Shown: positions 25,965 through 35,278 of the stretch, piece after piece
How the letters are laid out: each line of letters starts with the position of its first letter
Position numbering within the stretch: position 1 is the first letter of the stretch
Source: Prevotella sp. E15-22
GTDB lineage: Bacteria; Bacteroidota; Bacteroidia; Bacteroidales; Bacteroidaceae
DNA: 64,000 nucleotides
Assembly (NCBI RefSeq): GCF_023204875.1
Contig: NZ_CP096247.1
Coordinates: 930,001 to 994,000, forward strand
Reading direction: 5' to 3'
Made by a program: the position numbers and the translations under genes
The notes under the pieces: model-generated
What the model was told of the DNA's origin: nothing
Seen by the model: only the letters and a program-made list of their open reading frames with translations
Databases searched by the model: none

Positions 25965-26699
25965 ATGAAGAATATAGTTATTGCAGCGGGATATGCAACG
26001 AGGTTAGGAGAGTTGACTAAGAACTTCCCAAAACCATTGCTGAAGATTGGAGAGAATACCATCTTGGGAAGGATGTTGGATGATATTGACAGTATTCCTG
26101 AGATTGATGAACATATCATTATTACGAATCATAAGTTCGCAGGTATCTTCGAAGATTGGAAGAAGGATTTGCATTATAGCAAGCCTATTACCATCGTTGA
26201 TGATGGGACAGAGACTAATGACACTCGCCTAGGAGCTGTATGCGATTTGTTGTTTGCAATGGATAAACTCCAGATTGATGATGATTTGTTAGTAGTGGCA
26301 GCGGATAATCTGCTGTTTTTCTCGTTCCAAGAGTTTGTAGACTTCGCAAAAGAGAAACAGACGAGTTGCATCATGTGTCATGAGCAACCCTCGATAGAGA
26401 AACTTCAGCGCACGGGTGTGGTGGAACTTGATGAGAACCACCGGGTGCTGGGTATGGAAGAGAAACCGCAAGTGCCAAAGAGCCACTGGGCAGTACCACC
26501 TTTTTATATCTATCTAAAGAAGGATCTCGACTTGATACGTCATTCTGTTGAGGATGGCTGTGGCAAGGATGCACCAGGCAATCTCGCCCACTATATGGTG
26601 GAGCATACCACTATGCATGCTTGGCCCATGAGTGCCGGGCGTTTTGACATTGGTAGCCTCGATACGTATTACGAGGCCGTCGAGAAATACGGTAAGTAA
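25965..26699 (+). CDS. Sugar-1-phosphate nucleotidyltransferase
   Basis: 244 residues, RmlA/GlmU-type GT-A fold: IVIAAGYATRLGELTKNFPK with the pyrophosphorylase lysine in KPLL, VVAADNLLFF for metal binding, and MEEKPQVPKSHWAVPPFY. It starts 5 bases after the GHMP kinase stop (an overlapping TTG start at 25956 is less likely). It would activate the sugar-1-phosphate made by the kinase to an NDP-sugar, probably UDP. Confidence 0.85.
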   Translation: MKNIVIAAGYATRLGELTKNFPKPLLKIGENTILGRMLDDIDSIPEIDEHIIITNHKFAGIFEDWKKDLHYSKPITIVDDGTETNDTRLGAVCDLLFAMDKLQIDDDLLVVAADNLLFFSFQEFVDFAKEKQTSCIMCHEQPSIEKLQRTGVVELDENHRVLGMEEKPQVPKSHWAVPPFYIYLKKDLDLIRHSVEDGCGKDAPGNLAHYMVEHTTMHAWPMSAGRFDIGSLDTYYEAVEKYGK

Positions 26700-26712
26700 C
26701 GAAAACGATTTC

Positions 26713-27756
26713 ATGAAGACAATATTAGTTACGGGAAGTGCCGGATTTATTGGTTCGAACTTGGTGCTACGTTTGTTCAAGGAACTGAGCGAAGGTACCA
26801 TTGTGGGCTTGGATAATCTGAATGATTATTATGATCCTACACTGAAAGATTATCGCCTCAGTGTGATTGAAAAAGCTAAACCCTCCACGCTGAACTACGA
26901 GTTCGTTAAGGGCGATTTGGCTGACAAAGCACTGATTGATGGACTGTTTGAGAAGTACCACTTTGATGTGGTGGTGAACCTAGCTGCTCAGGCTGGTGTA
27001 CGTTATAGCATCACCAATCCTGATGCCTATATACAGAGCAACATGATAGGCTTCTATAACATACTGGAGGCGTGCAGGCATAACCCTGTAGAGCATCTGG
27101 TATATGCTTCTTCAAGTTCTGTCTATGGTGGCAATAAAAAGGTGCCATTTAGCACGGATGACCGTGTGGATAATCCAGTGTCGCTCTACGCAGCCACCAA
27201 GAAAAGCAATGAGTTGTTTGCCCACTGCTATTCAAAGTTGTATGACATTCCCACAACAGGCTTGCGCTTTTTTACGGTATATGGCCCTGCCGGTCGTCCT
27301 GATATGGCATACTTCGGTTTTACCAACAAACTGCTGAAAGGCGAGACCATCCAGATATTCAACTACGGCAATTGCCGTCGTGACTTCACTTACGTCGATG
27401 ATATCGTAGAGGGTGTTTATCGAGTGATGCAAGGTGCTCCAGAGCGCAAGAAGGGTGAAGATGGCCTGCCCATCCCTCCATATGCAGTCTATAACATAGG
27501 TGGTGGCCAGCCAGAGAACCTGCTGGATTTTGTAAACATCCTGCAAGAAGAATTGGTTCGTGCCGGTGTCCTTCCCCCAGATTTCGACTTCGAGGCACAT
27601 AAGCAACTCGTCCCCATGCAGCCTGGTGATGTCCCCACCACCTATGCCGATGCTACAGCCCTAGAACGTGACTTCGGATTTACACCAAAGATAACGTTGA
27701 GGGAGGGATTGAGGAAGTTTGCGGAATGGTATAAGGAGTTCTATGGCCACAAATGA
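26713..27756 (+). CDS. UDP-glucuronate 4-epimerase-like SDR
   Basis: 347 residues: TGSAGFIGSNLVLRL (NAD), LDNLNDYYDPTLKDYRL, a hallmark of UDP-glucuronate 4-epimerases, ASSSSVYG, YAATKKSNELFAHCY (YxxxK) and FTVYGPAGRPDMAYF. It interconverts UDP-GlcA and UDP-GalA. An in-frame start at 26632 would overlap the previous gene; ATG 26713 gives the family's usual N-terminus. It is the last gene of the polysaccharide locus. Confidence 0.88.
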   Translation: MKTILVTGSAGFIGSNLVLRLFKELSEGTIVGLDNLNDYYDPTLKDYRLSVIEKAKPSTLNYEFVKGDLADKALIDGLFEKYHFDVVVNLAAQAGVRYSITNPDAYIQSNMIGFYNILEACRHNPVEHLVYASSSSVYGGNKKVPFSTDDRVDNPVSLYAATKKSNELFAHCYSKLYDIPTTGLRFFTVYGPAGRPDMAYFGFTNKLLKGETIQIFNYGNCRRDFTYVDDIVEGVYRVMQGAPERKKGEDGLPIPPYAVYNIGGGQPENLLDFVNILQEELVRAGVLPPDFDFEAHKQLVPMQPGDVPTTYADATALERDFGFTPKITLREGLRKFAEWYKEFYGHK

Positions 27757-27792
27757 TGGTAATCGAACGAATTTAGCAAGTAGCAAGATACA

Positions 27793-27855
27793 GACAAGTC
27801 GGTCATTGAGCTATTGGTTTGAGAGCAACTTCCAATAGTGATATGGCCACTTGTC
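27793..27855 (+). terminator. Large imperfect hairpin at the end of the polysaccharide operon
   Basis: gacaagt at 27793-27799 pairs fully with acttgtc at 27849-27855, a middle part (ggtcat with atggcc) pairs with a wobble and a bulge, and ctattgg at 27811-27817 pairs fully with ccaatag at 27832-27838, leaving a 14-base loop. A short cggtttt follows. It may be a terminator, but the T run is short and the hairpin is larger than usual, so a structured leader for the next gene is possible. Confidence 0.5.
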
Positions 27856-27877
27856 GGTTTTAAGAAATGGATATCAA

Positions 27878-29287
27878 ATGAACAACAGCGATTTGTCATC
27901 CAAACTTACACAGGTCATAGAGCAGATTCCAAATGATGTGTTTTATGACTTTTGTTGTTCTTATGCGCAGGAGCATGAAGAGCTGGCTATGGCATTGGTC
28001 AATGAGTTCTGGAGGCCAGAGAAAGATGACTATCGCTCAATGGTTCAGCAATGTCTGATGCACCCAACGCCAGCAGGTATCAAGAATGGTGATGGTTTCG
28101 ACTGGGGCGCTATCGCAGTAGATCTTTCTCGGATGATGAATCTGGCGGATGAGAAACTGAAAGAAGGGAGTTTGCTGGATGCTGCTGAGATTGCCCGATA
28201 TGTGATGACACTGACTTGTGCTGAATATGAGGCTGACCATCCGTATGGAGAACAATACGGTGAGATTTGGGCACTACGTCGTGAAGGTCTTCGTGACGTG
28301 ATGGCCAGGGCAAAGGCTATGCTTATCGACCTGCTTGTTACGGGAGAGGACATCGATGATGACTCCCAGAGAGGTATAATGAAAGAGATTGTTGCAGAAT
28401 GCAAGCCCTTCAAGAAGACCCATATCTGTAGAATGGACGAGTTTCTGGAGGATGCGCAGGCGAAGGTGCTGTCACCGAAGCGATATATCGCATGGCTTCA
28501 GAAGAAAGTGGATAACACACGAGGTGGTTACTTCCGCAAACCGTATCTGGAGAAAATGGTTCGGTTTCTGGATAAGATGGGGAAGCGCAATGAAGCTATT
28601 GCTGCGATGGAAGCCAACAAAGATAAGAATGAAGAATTGAGACTGCTTTATGTGGATATGCTGACGGAGTGGAAGATGTATGACGAAGCTCTCAAAGTTG
28701 CTGACATCGATAATCTTACTCGTGCTGGTCTCTACGGCTATTCGGGAAAGATTCTTGCAATTCTTGATCTGATAAATGACCGTGACAAGACCATTGAAGT
28801 ATGTAAGGATCAATTTAAGAAGACTGACAGGAAACATGTGTACTTCGACCGACTCCAAAAGGAAATGACGAAGGAGGAATGGGATGCTTTCATTGATGAT
28901 ACCATCCGTGATGCAGATGAGGTGTTTGTGCATGATTACGATGATGTGGAAGCACAGATTTACATGGAGCGGAAGATGTATGACCATTTGGTGAAGTTCT
29001 GCATGCATACCTCATATAATGCGGAGGAGAATCTGGAGAAATATGCCAAGTATATGTCAGAGGCTGACCAAAGGCTGGTGGCGCAGGACATCATTGAGCG
29101 GATGAAGCGACGTGCTCCAGAATGCAAGCGCGGTGATGACTATGACCATTTCGCTGGTTGGATAAGGAGGCTTTACAACTCTTCGCCTGAGTGTGAAAAG
29201 ATTGCGAGAGAGGTTGCGGAGGAGATTGTGAAGGAGAATCCGAATAAGGCGTTTAGGAGGATGTTTGAGAGAGTTGGGGTGATGTAG
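27878..29287 (+). CDS. Alpha-helical repeat protein of unknown function
   Basis: 469 residues, not recognised. It is rich in charged amphipathic helices arranged like TPR or HEAT repeats, for example GKRNEAIAAMEANKDKNEEL, TEWKMYDEALKVADI, DLINDRDKTIEVCKDQFKKT and ERKMYDHLVKFCMHTS, where A/L/Y positions fit TPR-type pairs. There is no signal peptide or catalytic motif. An in-frame start at 27851 would fall inside the hairpin; ATG 27878 is preferred. It ends 33 bases before the ATPase gene and may be an adaptor of that system or an independent gene. Confidence 0.6.
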   Translation: MNNSDLSSKLTQVIEQIPNDVFYDFCCSYAQEHEELAMALVNEFWRPEKDDYRSMVQQCLMHPTPAGIKNGDGFDWGAIAVDLSRMMNLADEKLKEGSLLDAAEIARYVMTLTCAEYEADHPYGEQYGEIWALRREGLRDVMARAKAMLIDLLVTGEDIDDDSQRGIMKEIVAECKPFKKTHICRMDEFLEDAQAKVLSPKRYIAWLQKKVDNTRGGYFRKPYLEKMVRFLDKMGKRNEAIAAMEANKDKNEELRLLYVDMLTEWKMYDEALKVADIDNLTRAGLYGYSGKILAILDLINDRDKTIEVCKDQFKKTDRKHVYFDRLQKEMTKEEWDAFIDDTIRDADEVFVHDYDDVEAQIYMERKMYDHLVKFCMHTSYNAEENLEKYAKYMSEADQRLVAQDIIERMKRRAPECKRGDDYDHFAGWIRRLYNSSPECEKIAREVAEEIVKENPNKAFRRMFERVGVM

Positions 29288-29320
29288 AAGTATCAATATA
29301 TAAGAAATCATTTGGAGACG

Positions 29321-31732
29321 ATGTTTAGAATATTAGCTATACAAGTTCAGAAAGAGTGCAAGGACAGTATGAGAAGATGCCTTGTGCCAGGGATGATGTA
29401 CTATCTCAACAATGAGTATGTTATTTCCGAAACGGCAAATTCTAAATGCACAATGAGCAGGAGGACTCCGTTTGCTAAAAATATCGATGAACAATTCTAT
29501 AGGATTGACCCTGACAAGAATATCCGTATCAATGTTTCGGCAATTGTGGGCGAAAATGGAGCGGGAAAGAGTACACTCGTGGAATTACTACTAAGGACGA
29601 TTAACAATGCCGCTATTAAATTTGAGTTACTCGCAGATAAGGATGAATTGGTGTATGTAGAAGGGCTATATGTAAGTGTGTACTTTGAAAGCGATGGCAG
29701 TATTTTTAAATTAATGGTAGCGGGGGGAAAAGATGATATAAGCTTAAAGGAAGTAGGTAAGATAAAGCCAGATGGTGTTACACAGGAAGATCGTGAGCTG
29801 AGTACTGACGAGGTTAAAGAGTGCTTTTTCTATACGCTGGTGTCTAACTATTCGCACTACGCCTATAATACATACGACTTTAGGAGCGAGTGGATTAAAC
29901 AAACTGACGAGGATAGCTGCTGGCTAAAGTGGTTGTTCCACAAGAACGACGGTTATCAGGCTCCACTAACTTTGCATCCATTTAGGGATAAGGGTACCAT
30001 AGGGATTGAACGAGAAAAGGAACTTTCGAACCAGAGGTTGTTGTATTTCTTTATGGACTATGGTAAAACGGCGGGGCAAAACAGCGTATTTGAAAACATC
30101 AAGAATAAAAGGCCTAAATATCTGAACCTTGTTGAAGTGAAGAAATCGAAACTTCAGGAGCACACAATATTGAGATTCTTTCAAGAGGAAAAGAATACTT
30201 ATCTGTTGAAAGAACAAATCGGTATAGCGGAAACTATTGGTATCACCAAGTTGAAAGACGGGAAACTTTTAGCAAAGAATGACACGGAACTTATAAAGAA
30301 AATAATTGTCCCATTGGAACATTTAGCCTATCGAACCATGGGGCTGGATAAAGACAGGCAGAACCGTCATCACCTCCTTTTCCGGACTATGAAGACTTGG
30401 ATAGAGGAAAAAGATAAAGAACTGAAAGACAAAGGTAAGGATGGGTTACTGCCAGTAGAAAGTGATTTGAAAAAGTTACTTGAAGTTCTTGAGAGTTTGC
30501 ATGGCTATCTAAAAGCTGAAACCTATCAACGAGCAAAAAAACTTGAACTACTTTTAGATAGGTATTCATGTATGAACCTCTGCCAGTTACAGCGATTGGA
30601 ATTGATAGATGATGTGTGTGATTTTTGGAATGGCCATGTGGCAGGTGTGGATATTGAGGAGGATATGGTGGTATTCGACCTGACGCCTACATCTATCGTG
30701 AAGGATTATGGTGAACTCACACAGAAAGAAAAGTGCTACCACTATATCGTCTATAAGACCATTGATATTTTTGAGACATATACCAGATTGTATGATGATC
30801 CGACGAGATACTTTCATACTATGCCACTGGGATTTCAAGGTACAACTGGTAATATTACTGCTGTTCCCATGGAAAAAGCATACATAAGGCTGGTGGCAGA
30901 CGTGAGAATGGAGAAGACACATATTACATTGAAGTTAAGGCAGACTCTCTACTATTTAGAGCACTCACTTAAGGACGATGCTGATGGATATGTGGTAAAA
31001 GGAAAACTTGTGGAAGGATTTGACGGATTCTGCTTGTCGCTTGAGGATCTTGCAGCATATTATGCAGAAGAGGAGGAACGCAATGCAGATACACTGCCGC
31101 CACCAATATACGAGAGGCATTTCATATTTGAGACAACGGACGGAAGATTGACAGATATGGATACTTTCAGTTCTGGGGAGAAACAAATCCTGAACACGCA
31201 AAGTGCCATTATCTATCATTTGCAAAACCTGTGCAGTATCTTTAAGGACAAATCAAGGATGAAATTCTCCAAGGTGAATATCATATTGGAAGAGATAGAA
31301 CTGTATTTCCATCCTGACTACCAAAGGAAGTTTGTTGACAGTCTAATATACTTACTGGAACATTCGGGAATAGAGGATGCTATCACCGATATTAACATCA
31401 TCATTGTGACACACTCACCATTCATCCTGTCGGACATTCCCAAGAGCAATGTGCTGTTTATAAAAGACGGTCGAATAGACAACACCATGCAGACGAATAC
31501 ATTCGGAGCAAATATTCATAATCTGCTTAAAAACGGATTCTTTCTGCCTGGGTTGCCGATGGGAGAGTTTGCACATAGGAAGATAGATGGGCTGTTTGCT
31601 AAACTTAATTCGGGTGAATTTCCTTTGGAGATACTTGATGATATCTATCGTGATATTATGTTAGTTGGAGAACCCGTGTTAAGAAACGAACTGTTGATGC
31701 TGTTTGGAGGTTACAAATCACTTAAACAATGA
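29321..31732 (+). CDS. ABC/SMC-like ATPase of a Septu-like defence pair
   Basis: 803 residues. Walker A is VGENGAGKSTL near residues 76-86, the ABC signature is FSSGEKQILNTQSA, Walker B is NIILEEIELYFHPDYQRKF and the switch histidine follows in IIIVTHSPFILSD. Between Walker A and signature lie about 500 residues of mostly helical sequence, longer than in minimal PtuA or OLD-type proteins. ATG 29321 is preferred over an in-frame TTG at 29312. The last 4 bases overlap the HNH nuclease gene (ATGA). ATPase plus HNH in this order is the layout of Septu (PtuA-PtuB), in which the ATPase controls the nuclease. Confidence 0.8.
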   Translation: MFRILAIQVQKECKDSMRRCLVPGMMYYLNNEYVISETANSKCTMSRRTPFAKNIDEQFYRIDPDKNIRINVSAIVGENGAGKSTLVELLLRTINNAAIKFELLADKDELVYVEGLYVSVYFESDGSIFKLMVAGGKDDISLKEVGKIKPDGVTQEDRELSTDEVKECFFYTLVSNYSHYAYNTYDFRSEWIKQTDEDSCWLKWLFHKNDGYQAPLTLHPFRDKGTIGIEREKELSNQRLLYFFMDYGKTAGQNSVFENIKNKRPKYLNLVEVKKSKLQEHTILRFFQEEKNTYLLKEQIGIAETIGITKLKDGKLLAKNDTELIKKIIVPLEHLAYRTMGLDKDRQNRHHLLFRTMKTWIEEKDKELKDKGKDGLLPVESDLKKLLEVLESLHGYLKAETYQRAKKLELLLDRYSCMNLCQLQRLELIDDVCDFWNGHVAGVDIEEDMVVFDLTPTSIVKDYGELTQKEKCYHYIVYKTIDIFETYTRLYDDPTRYFHTMPLGFQGTTGNITAVPMEKAYIRLVADVRMEKTHITLKLRQTLYYLEHSLKDDADGYVVKGKLVEGFDGFCLSLEDLAAYYAEEEERNADTLPPPIYERHFIFETTDGRLTDMDTFSSGEKQILNTQSAIIYHLQNLCSIFKDKSRMKFSKVNIILEEIELYFHPDYQRKFVDSLIYLLEHSGIEDAITDINIIIVTHSPFILSDIPKSNVLFIKDGRIDNTMQTNTFGANIHNLLKNGFFLPGLPMGEFAHRKIDGLFAKLNSGEFPLEILDDIYRDIMLVGEPVLRNELLMLFGGYKSLKQ

Positions 31733-32796
31733 TAAACATTCAGTATCTTCATAGCCATCATCTTGATGGAATATGCCAAGCATGGAAAGATGCTGCAAAA
31801 GTACTGGTTGAGAAAAAAACAACCACCAAGAAGTATGCCTATACTCAAAAGTATGCTGACGGCACGTCGCAGACATTTCTATATGACACCCTTAAGGATA
31901 AAATATATGGGAGCTGTGAACTGATTTTAGAGGGCCTGATTCCTGACGATACATTTTTTGATACAAATTTTGAGGTGTCATGCGGATTACTGAAGGAGGA
32001 ACTGGATTTTGTGTTTACAGACATTTGGACATACGTAGGAAAAGACTGGTTACAGGTGAAAGAAGATGCGGATAGGTGTGATAATAACAAGAAGGATACA
32101 TGCTTATATTTCTATGTCTATAATGCATTGAAGGAGCCTTTCGAAGAACTCTATAAGTATATGCAGGAGTTGATGCAGGACATGGTATTTACAGAACTCA
32201 ACATACGTACATGCCCTTATTGCAATAGGCAATACACCTTTACGCTAAAACCCAACAAGAAGGGGGAACCGCATACAAGCCCTGAATTTGATCATTTTTA
32301 TCCCAAGAGTTTATATCCTACACTTGCTATCTCGTTTTATAATCTGGTGCCATCGTGTCATTGCTGTAATCACGGGAAAGGACAGAAACGACTACATATC
32401 AATCCCTACGAAAAAGGATTCCAAGGAGATTTTTGTATTGTAAACAAAGACGGCTACCGGTTAAATATTAAAGAGGTTTTGGACATAAAGGATGAAAAGG
32501 ATATATATGTTGGATATAATGGGACACTTGATGAAAGAGAGGATGTAAGAATTCTTGGGTTGGATCAATTGTACACTATGCACAGTGACTATATACAAGA
32601 GATCATTGACAATGTGAACGACTATAACGAGGCATCAGCTAACGGACTGATTGACTCTTTCCAAGGCATATATAACACGCCACAGCAAATATACGACTTT
32701 GTATGGGGGCGGCATTTAGAACTGGCAGAACAAGAGTTGCGTCCGCTCTCTAAGTTTACTAAGGATATATTGGAACAGGTCGGGGTGAAGAGGTGA
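31729..32796 (+). CDS. HNH endonuclease, PtuB-like
   Basis: 355 residues. The zinc/HNH core is in the middle: CPYC at 162-165, FDHFYPKSLYP with His189, NLVPSCHCCNHGKG with Asn205 and a second cysteine cluster at 210-213. The layout CPYC, DH(F)xPKSxYP, NLxPSCxxCN is that of HNH proteins coupled to ABC-type ATPases in Septu systems and some retrons. About 160 residues precede the core and 130 follow it; both parts are unrecognised and could contact the ATPase. The four-base overlap with the ATPase gene indicates a fixed stoichiometry. Confidence 0.8.
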   Translation: MINIQYLHSHHLDGICQAWKDAAKVLVEKKTTTKKYAYTQKYADGTSQTFLYDTLKDKIYGSCELILEGLIPDDTFFDTNFEVSCGLLKEELDFVFTDIWTYVGKDWLQVKEDADRCDNNKKDTCLYFYVYNALKEPFEELYKYMQELMQDMVFTELNIRTCPYCNRQYTFTLKPNKKGEPHTSPEFDHFYPKSLYPTLAISFYNLVPSCHCCNHGKGQKRLHINPYEKGFQGDFCIVNKDGYRLNIKEVLDIKDEKDIYVGYNGTLDEREDVRILGLDQLYTMHSDYIQEIIDNVNDYNEASANGLIDSFQGIYNTPQQIYDFVWGRHLELAEQELRPLSKFTKDILEQVGVKR

Positions 32797-32807
32797 TATT
32801 GAGAATT

Positions 32808-35258
32808 ATGCCACGGTTATCAATAAAGTACATATTAGGAGGAATTATTATCTATGCCGAACTACTGATTGTTGGGCTGAGGGACTATATATGTTCTGAA
32901 GTGATTGACAAATGGTATACATTTGGCATTATAGCAGAAAGAGTAGCTGCGTGCCCATGGCTAATAGTGGTAACATCGGTGATACTGGCTATACCTTACT
33001 ATTATATCATAGAGCATGTATATCGCCATAAGCGGTTCTCGTTATTGCGATTTGCTTTTTTCACAACAACGGCATTGATGTTTTTCTCACTTAATGGTGT
33101 GGCATTGACGGGCGGATTTGCATTGACCATCGCTCTTGGCTGTTGTTTCGTTGGGTTATGTGTTTTAGAAGTAATCAAGTCGTTATGGAATAATGATGGG
33201 CAAGTTACACTCATTCAGGAGAATAAGGAGCCTATAGCCAAAGGGTTCTCAAATATTACGAAGGATGATGATCTTTATGATTTGGGATGGGAGAGTTATG
33301 CTAAGGGACTGTATGATAAACTGGTCGCTACGAATGTAGAAGAAGCCTACGCTGTAGGCCTTAATGCGAAATGGGGTTATGGAAAGACGACCTTCCTTAA
33401 TGAAATCAAGAAGAACTTGACGGGTGATGAAATCCTTATGGACTTTAATCCTTGGTTAAGTAATTGTCCGGACCAGATTGTGAAAGACTTTTTTGAAAAC
33501 CTAAAAGAAAAACTACTGAAATATGACAATCAGATAAACGATGACATCGATAACTACGTGAAACTGCTTATCAATATGGATGTACATCCATTGATAACCT
33601 CCGTAGCAAAACTTTGGGAAGGGGTTTCTTCAACGAGTATTGCTGATAGTAGGGATAATATTCAAACTCGCATCAATCGTATCGGCAAAAAAATCATTGT
33701 CGTGATAGATGATTTAGACAGGCTTGAAAAGGATGAGATATATGAAGTACTAAAACTCATAAGGAATACTGCCAAGTTTAAAAACCTTATTTATATTGTT
33801 GCTTACGACAGATATTATATCTGTACCACATTAAAAGAAAAAGGTATCGTAGCCCCAGAAACATACCTATATAAGATATTTCAAATGGAGGTGCTGCTAC
33901 CTACATTTGAAGGTGACTTAATAGAGAAGATGTTGATGGATGAGCTTAAGAAACAGTTGGATGGTGAAGTACAGCTAAATTTCTTGAAGGCAATTGAGAA
34001 TGAAGTCAGCAAAGCTAATCACACAAAAAGAGCTATCGTTTTTTTCCTTAAAAACTTTCGGGACGTAAAGCGGTTTGCGAATTTACTCTGCTTGGAGATA
34101 GAACAAGTAGCGACCGTAAAGCTTGTACATGATGTGCTCCCATGGGGATTGTTCTGGCTTGAAATTATCCATTATGCCTATGAGGATGTATATCTGAAAC
34201 TAAGAGATAACTATACGGAATTGCTGGCAGAAAATGGTTTTGACGGAAAACTGACGTTGAAGGATGGTAAGAATGATAATGGTATATTGGACGAGCACTT
34301 GTTTGAAGTATTGAAATATATGTTTGGGCCATCGACTGATTGTAGAGGTATAAACAACATCAACAGCTATTCAACCTATTTTAGCTTACGTCCATATATA
34401 GACCAGGTGGGGTGGTCAGATTTTATCTACTCTGTTAATACAAATGATGATCAAGTTGTTGAGCAGAAGATGAAGGAATGGCTTGATTCTCCAGAGGGAA
34501 AAGAAGCCTCGTTGTATTCAAGATTTAAAGGTATTAAAATAGGAAAATCCACGAGATTCAGCAAGGCGTTTGTACATTATTTCAAGGCTTTGGAATTTTG
34601 GGCTGATTACAAAAATAACAGTGTCTGCAAGTATTATCTTCCCAAAATATATCATCACATCGTGGACAAACGCAATTGTAATGACGGGATGACATCTCAT
34701 GTCTGTGATTTTTTTGACAAGACGATTAATCATCTATTGGAAAAACGTGAGAATTGTGTTCTTCTGATGGATATATTGACGGAAGTGTATCCAATGGATT
34801 TCGGTGAAGAATACCTCATAAATGACAATGTTATAGGTGAGGAGAAGATAAAAGAATATGTAGTTATGGCTTTCAATAAGTTTATTGAAGGTCGAGAGAT
34901 AAAGGTTGAGGATCTTTGTGACGATAAAAGCGAGATACATAGGCTTATTAAGAGCGCTAAGATTGATATGACAGAAGATTTTGGAGGCGCTCCATTCTTT
35001 GTGTTTGATTTTCTTTTAAGGGATTATTTTAAGAATAAGCCTGTAAAGGATAGTGCCGCAGTTTTGATGAATACATTCAGGCTCAATGGGGATATGATTG
35101 ATTGGGGGTATGAAGAGGATGAATTGAGACATGATTTGTCTAACCGTATTTCTAAATATTTTGTGAGTCTGATCTGGTATCGCAATTTCCTTTGGCAGTG
35201 CGTTGCAGAAGAAAGAACAGTCGTTGACAAGTATATGAAAGATAATTTGTTGGCGTAA
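32808..35258 (+). CDS. Membrane-anchored KAP-family P-loop NTPase
   Basis: 816 residues. The first 125 residues hold four likely membrane segments (YILGGIIIYAELLIVGL, WLIVVTSVILAIPYYYII, FAFFTTTALMFFSLNGV, LTIALGCCFVGLCVLEVI). The NTPase domain follows with Walker A in LNAKWGYGKTTFL (about 186-197), a conserved FNPW, and Walker B in IVVIDDLDRLEKDEI (about 297). KAP NTPases have membrane segments and are found in bacterial defence islands and phage-exclusion proteins. A GTG at 32793 overlapping the HNH stop is an alternative start. The C-terminal 350 residues are unrecognised. Confidence 0.8.
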   Translation: MPRLSIKYILGGIIIYAELLIVGLRDYICSEVIDKWYTFGIIAERVAACPWLIVVTSVILAIPYYYIIEHVYRHKRFSLLRFAFFTTTALMFFSLNGVALTGGFALTIALGCCFVGLCVLEVIKSLWNNDGQVTLIQENKEPIAKGFSNITKDDDLYDLGWESYAKGLYDKLVATNVEEAYAVGLNAKWGYGKTTFLNEIKKNLTGDEILMDFNPWLSNCPDQIVKDFFENLKEKLLKYDNQINDDIDNYVKLLINMDVHPLITSVAKLWEGVSSTSIADSRDNIQTRINRIGKKIIVVIDDLDRLEKDEIYEVLKLIRNTAKFKNLIYIVAYDRYYICTTLKEKGIVAPETYLYKIFQMEVLLPTFEGDLIEKMLMDELKKQLDGEVQLNFLKAIENEVSKANHTKRAIVFFLKNFRDVKRFANLLCLEIEQVATVKLVHDVLPWGLFWLEIIHYAYEDVYLKLRDNYTELLAENGFDGKLTLKDGKNDNGILDEHLFEVLKYMFGPSTDCRGINNINSYSTYFSLRPYIDQVGWSDFIYSVNTNDDQVVEQKMKEWLDSPEGKEASLYSRFKGIKIGKSTRFSKAFVHYFKALEFWADYKNNSVCKYYLPKIYHHIVDKRNCNDGMTSHVCDFFDKTINHLLEKRENCVLLMDILTEVYPMDFGEEYLINDNVIGEEKIKEYVVMAFNKFIEGREIKVEDLCDDKSEIHRLIKSAKIDMTEDFGGAPFFVFDFLLRDYFKNKPVKDSAAVLMNTFRLNGDMIDWGYEEDELRHDLSNRISKYFVSLIWYRNFLWQCVAEERTVVDKYMKDNLLA

Positions 35259-35278
35259 CGTAGAAGACAGTATTGATT

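Noticed and set aside
27757..27877. The hairpin region as a retron-type non-coding RNA for the ATPase-HNH pair
   Set aside because: No reverse transcriptase gene is present in the neighbourhood, and a gene of 469 codons lies between the hairpin and the ATPase.
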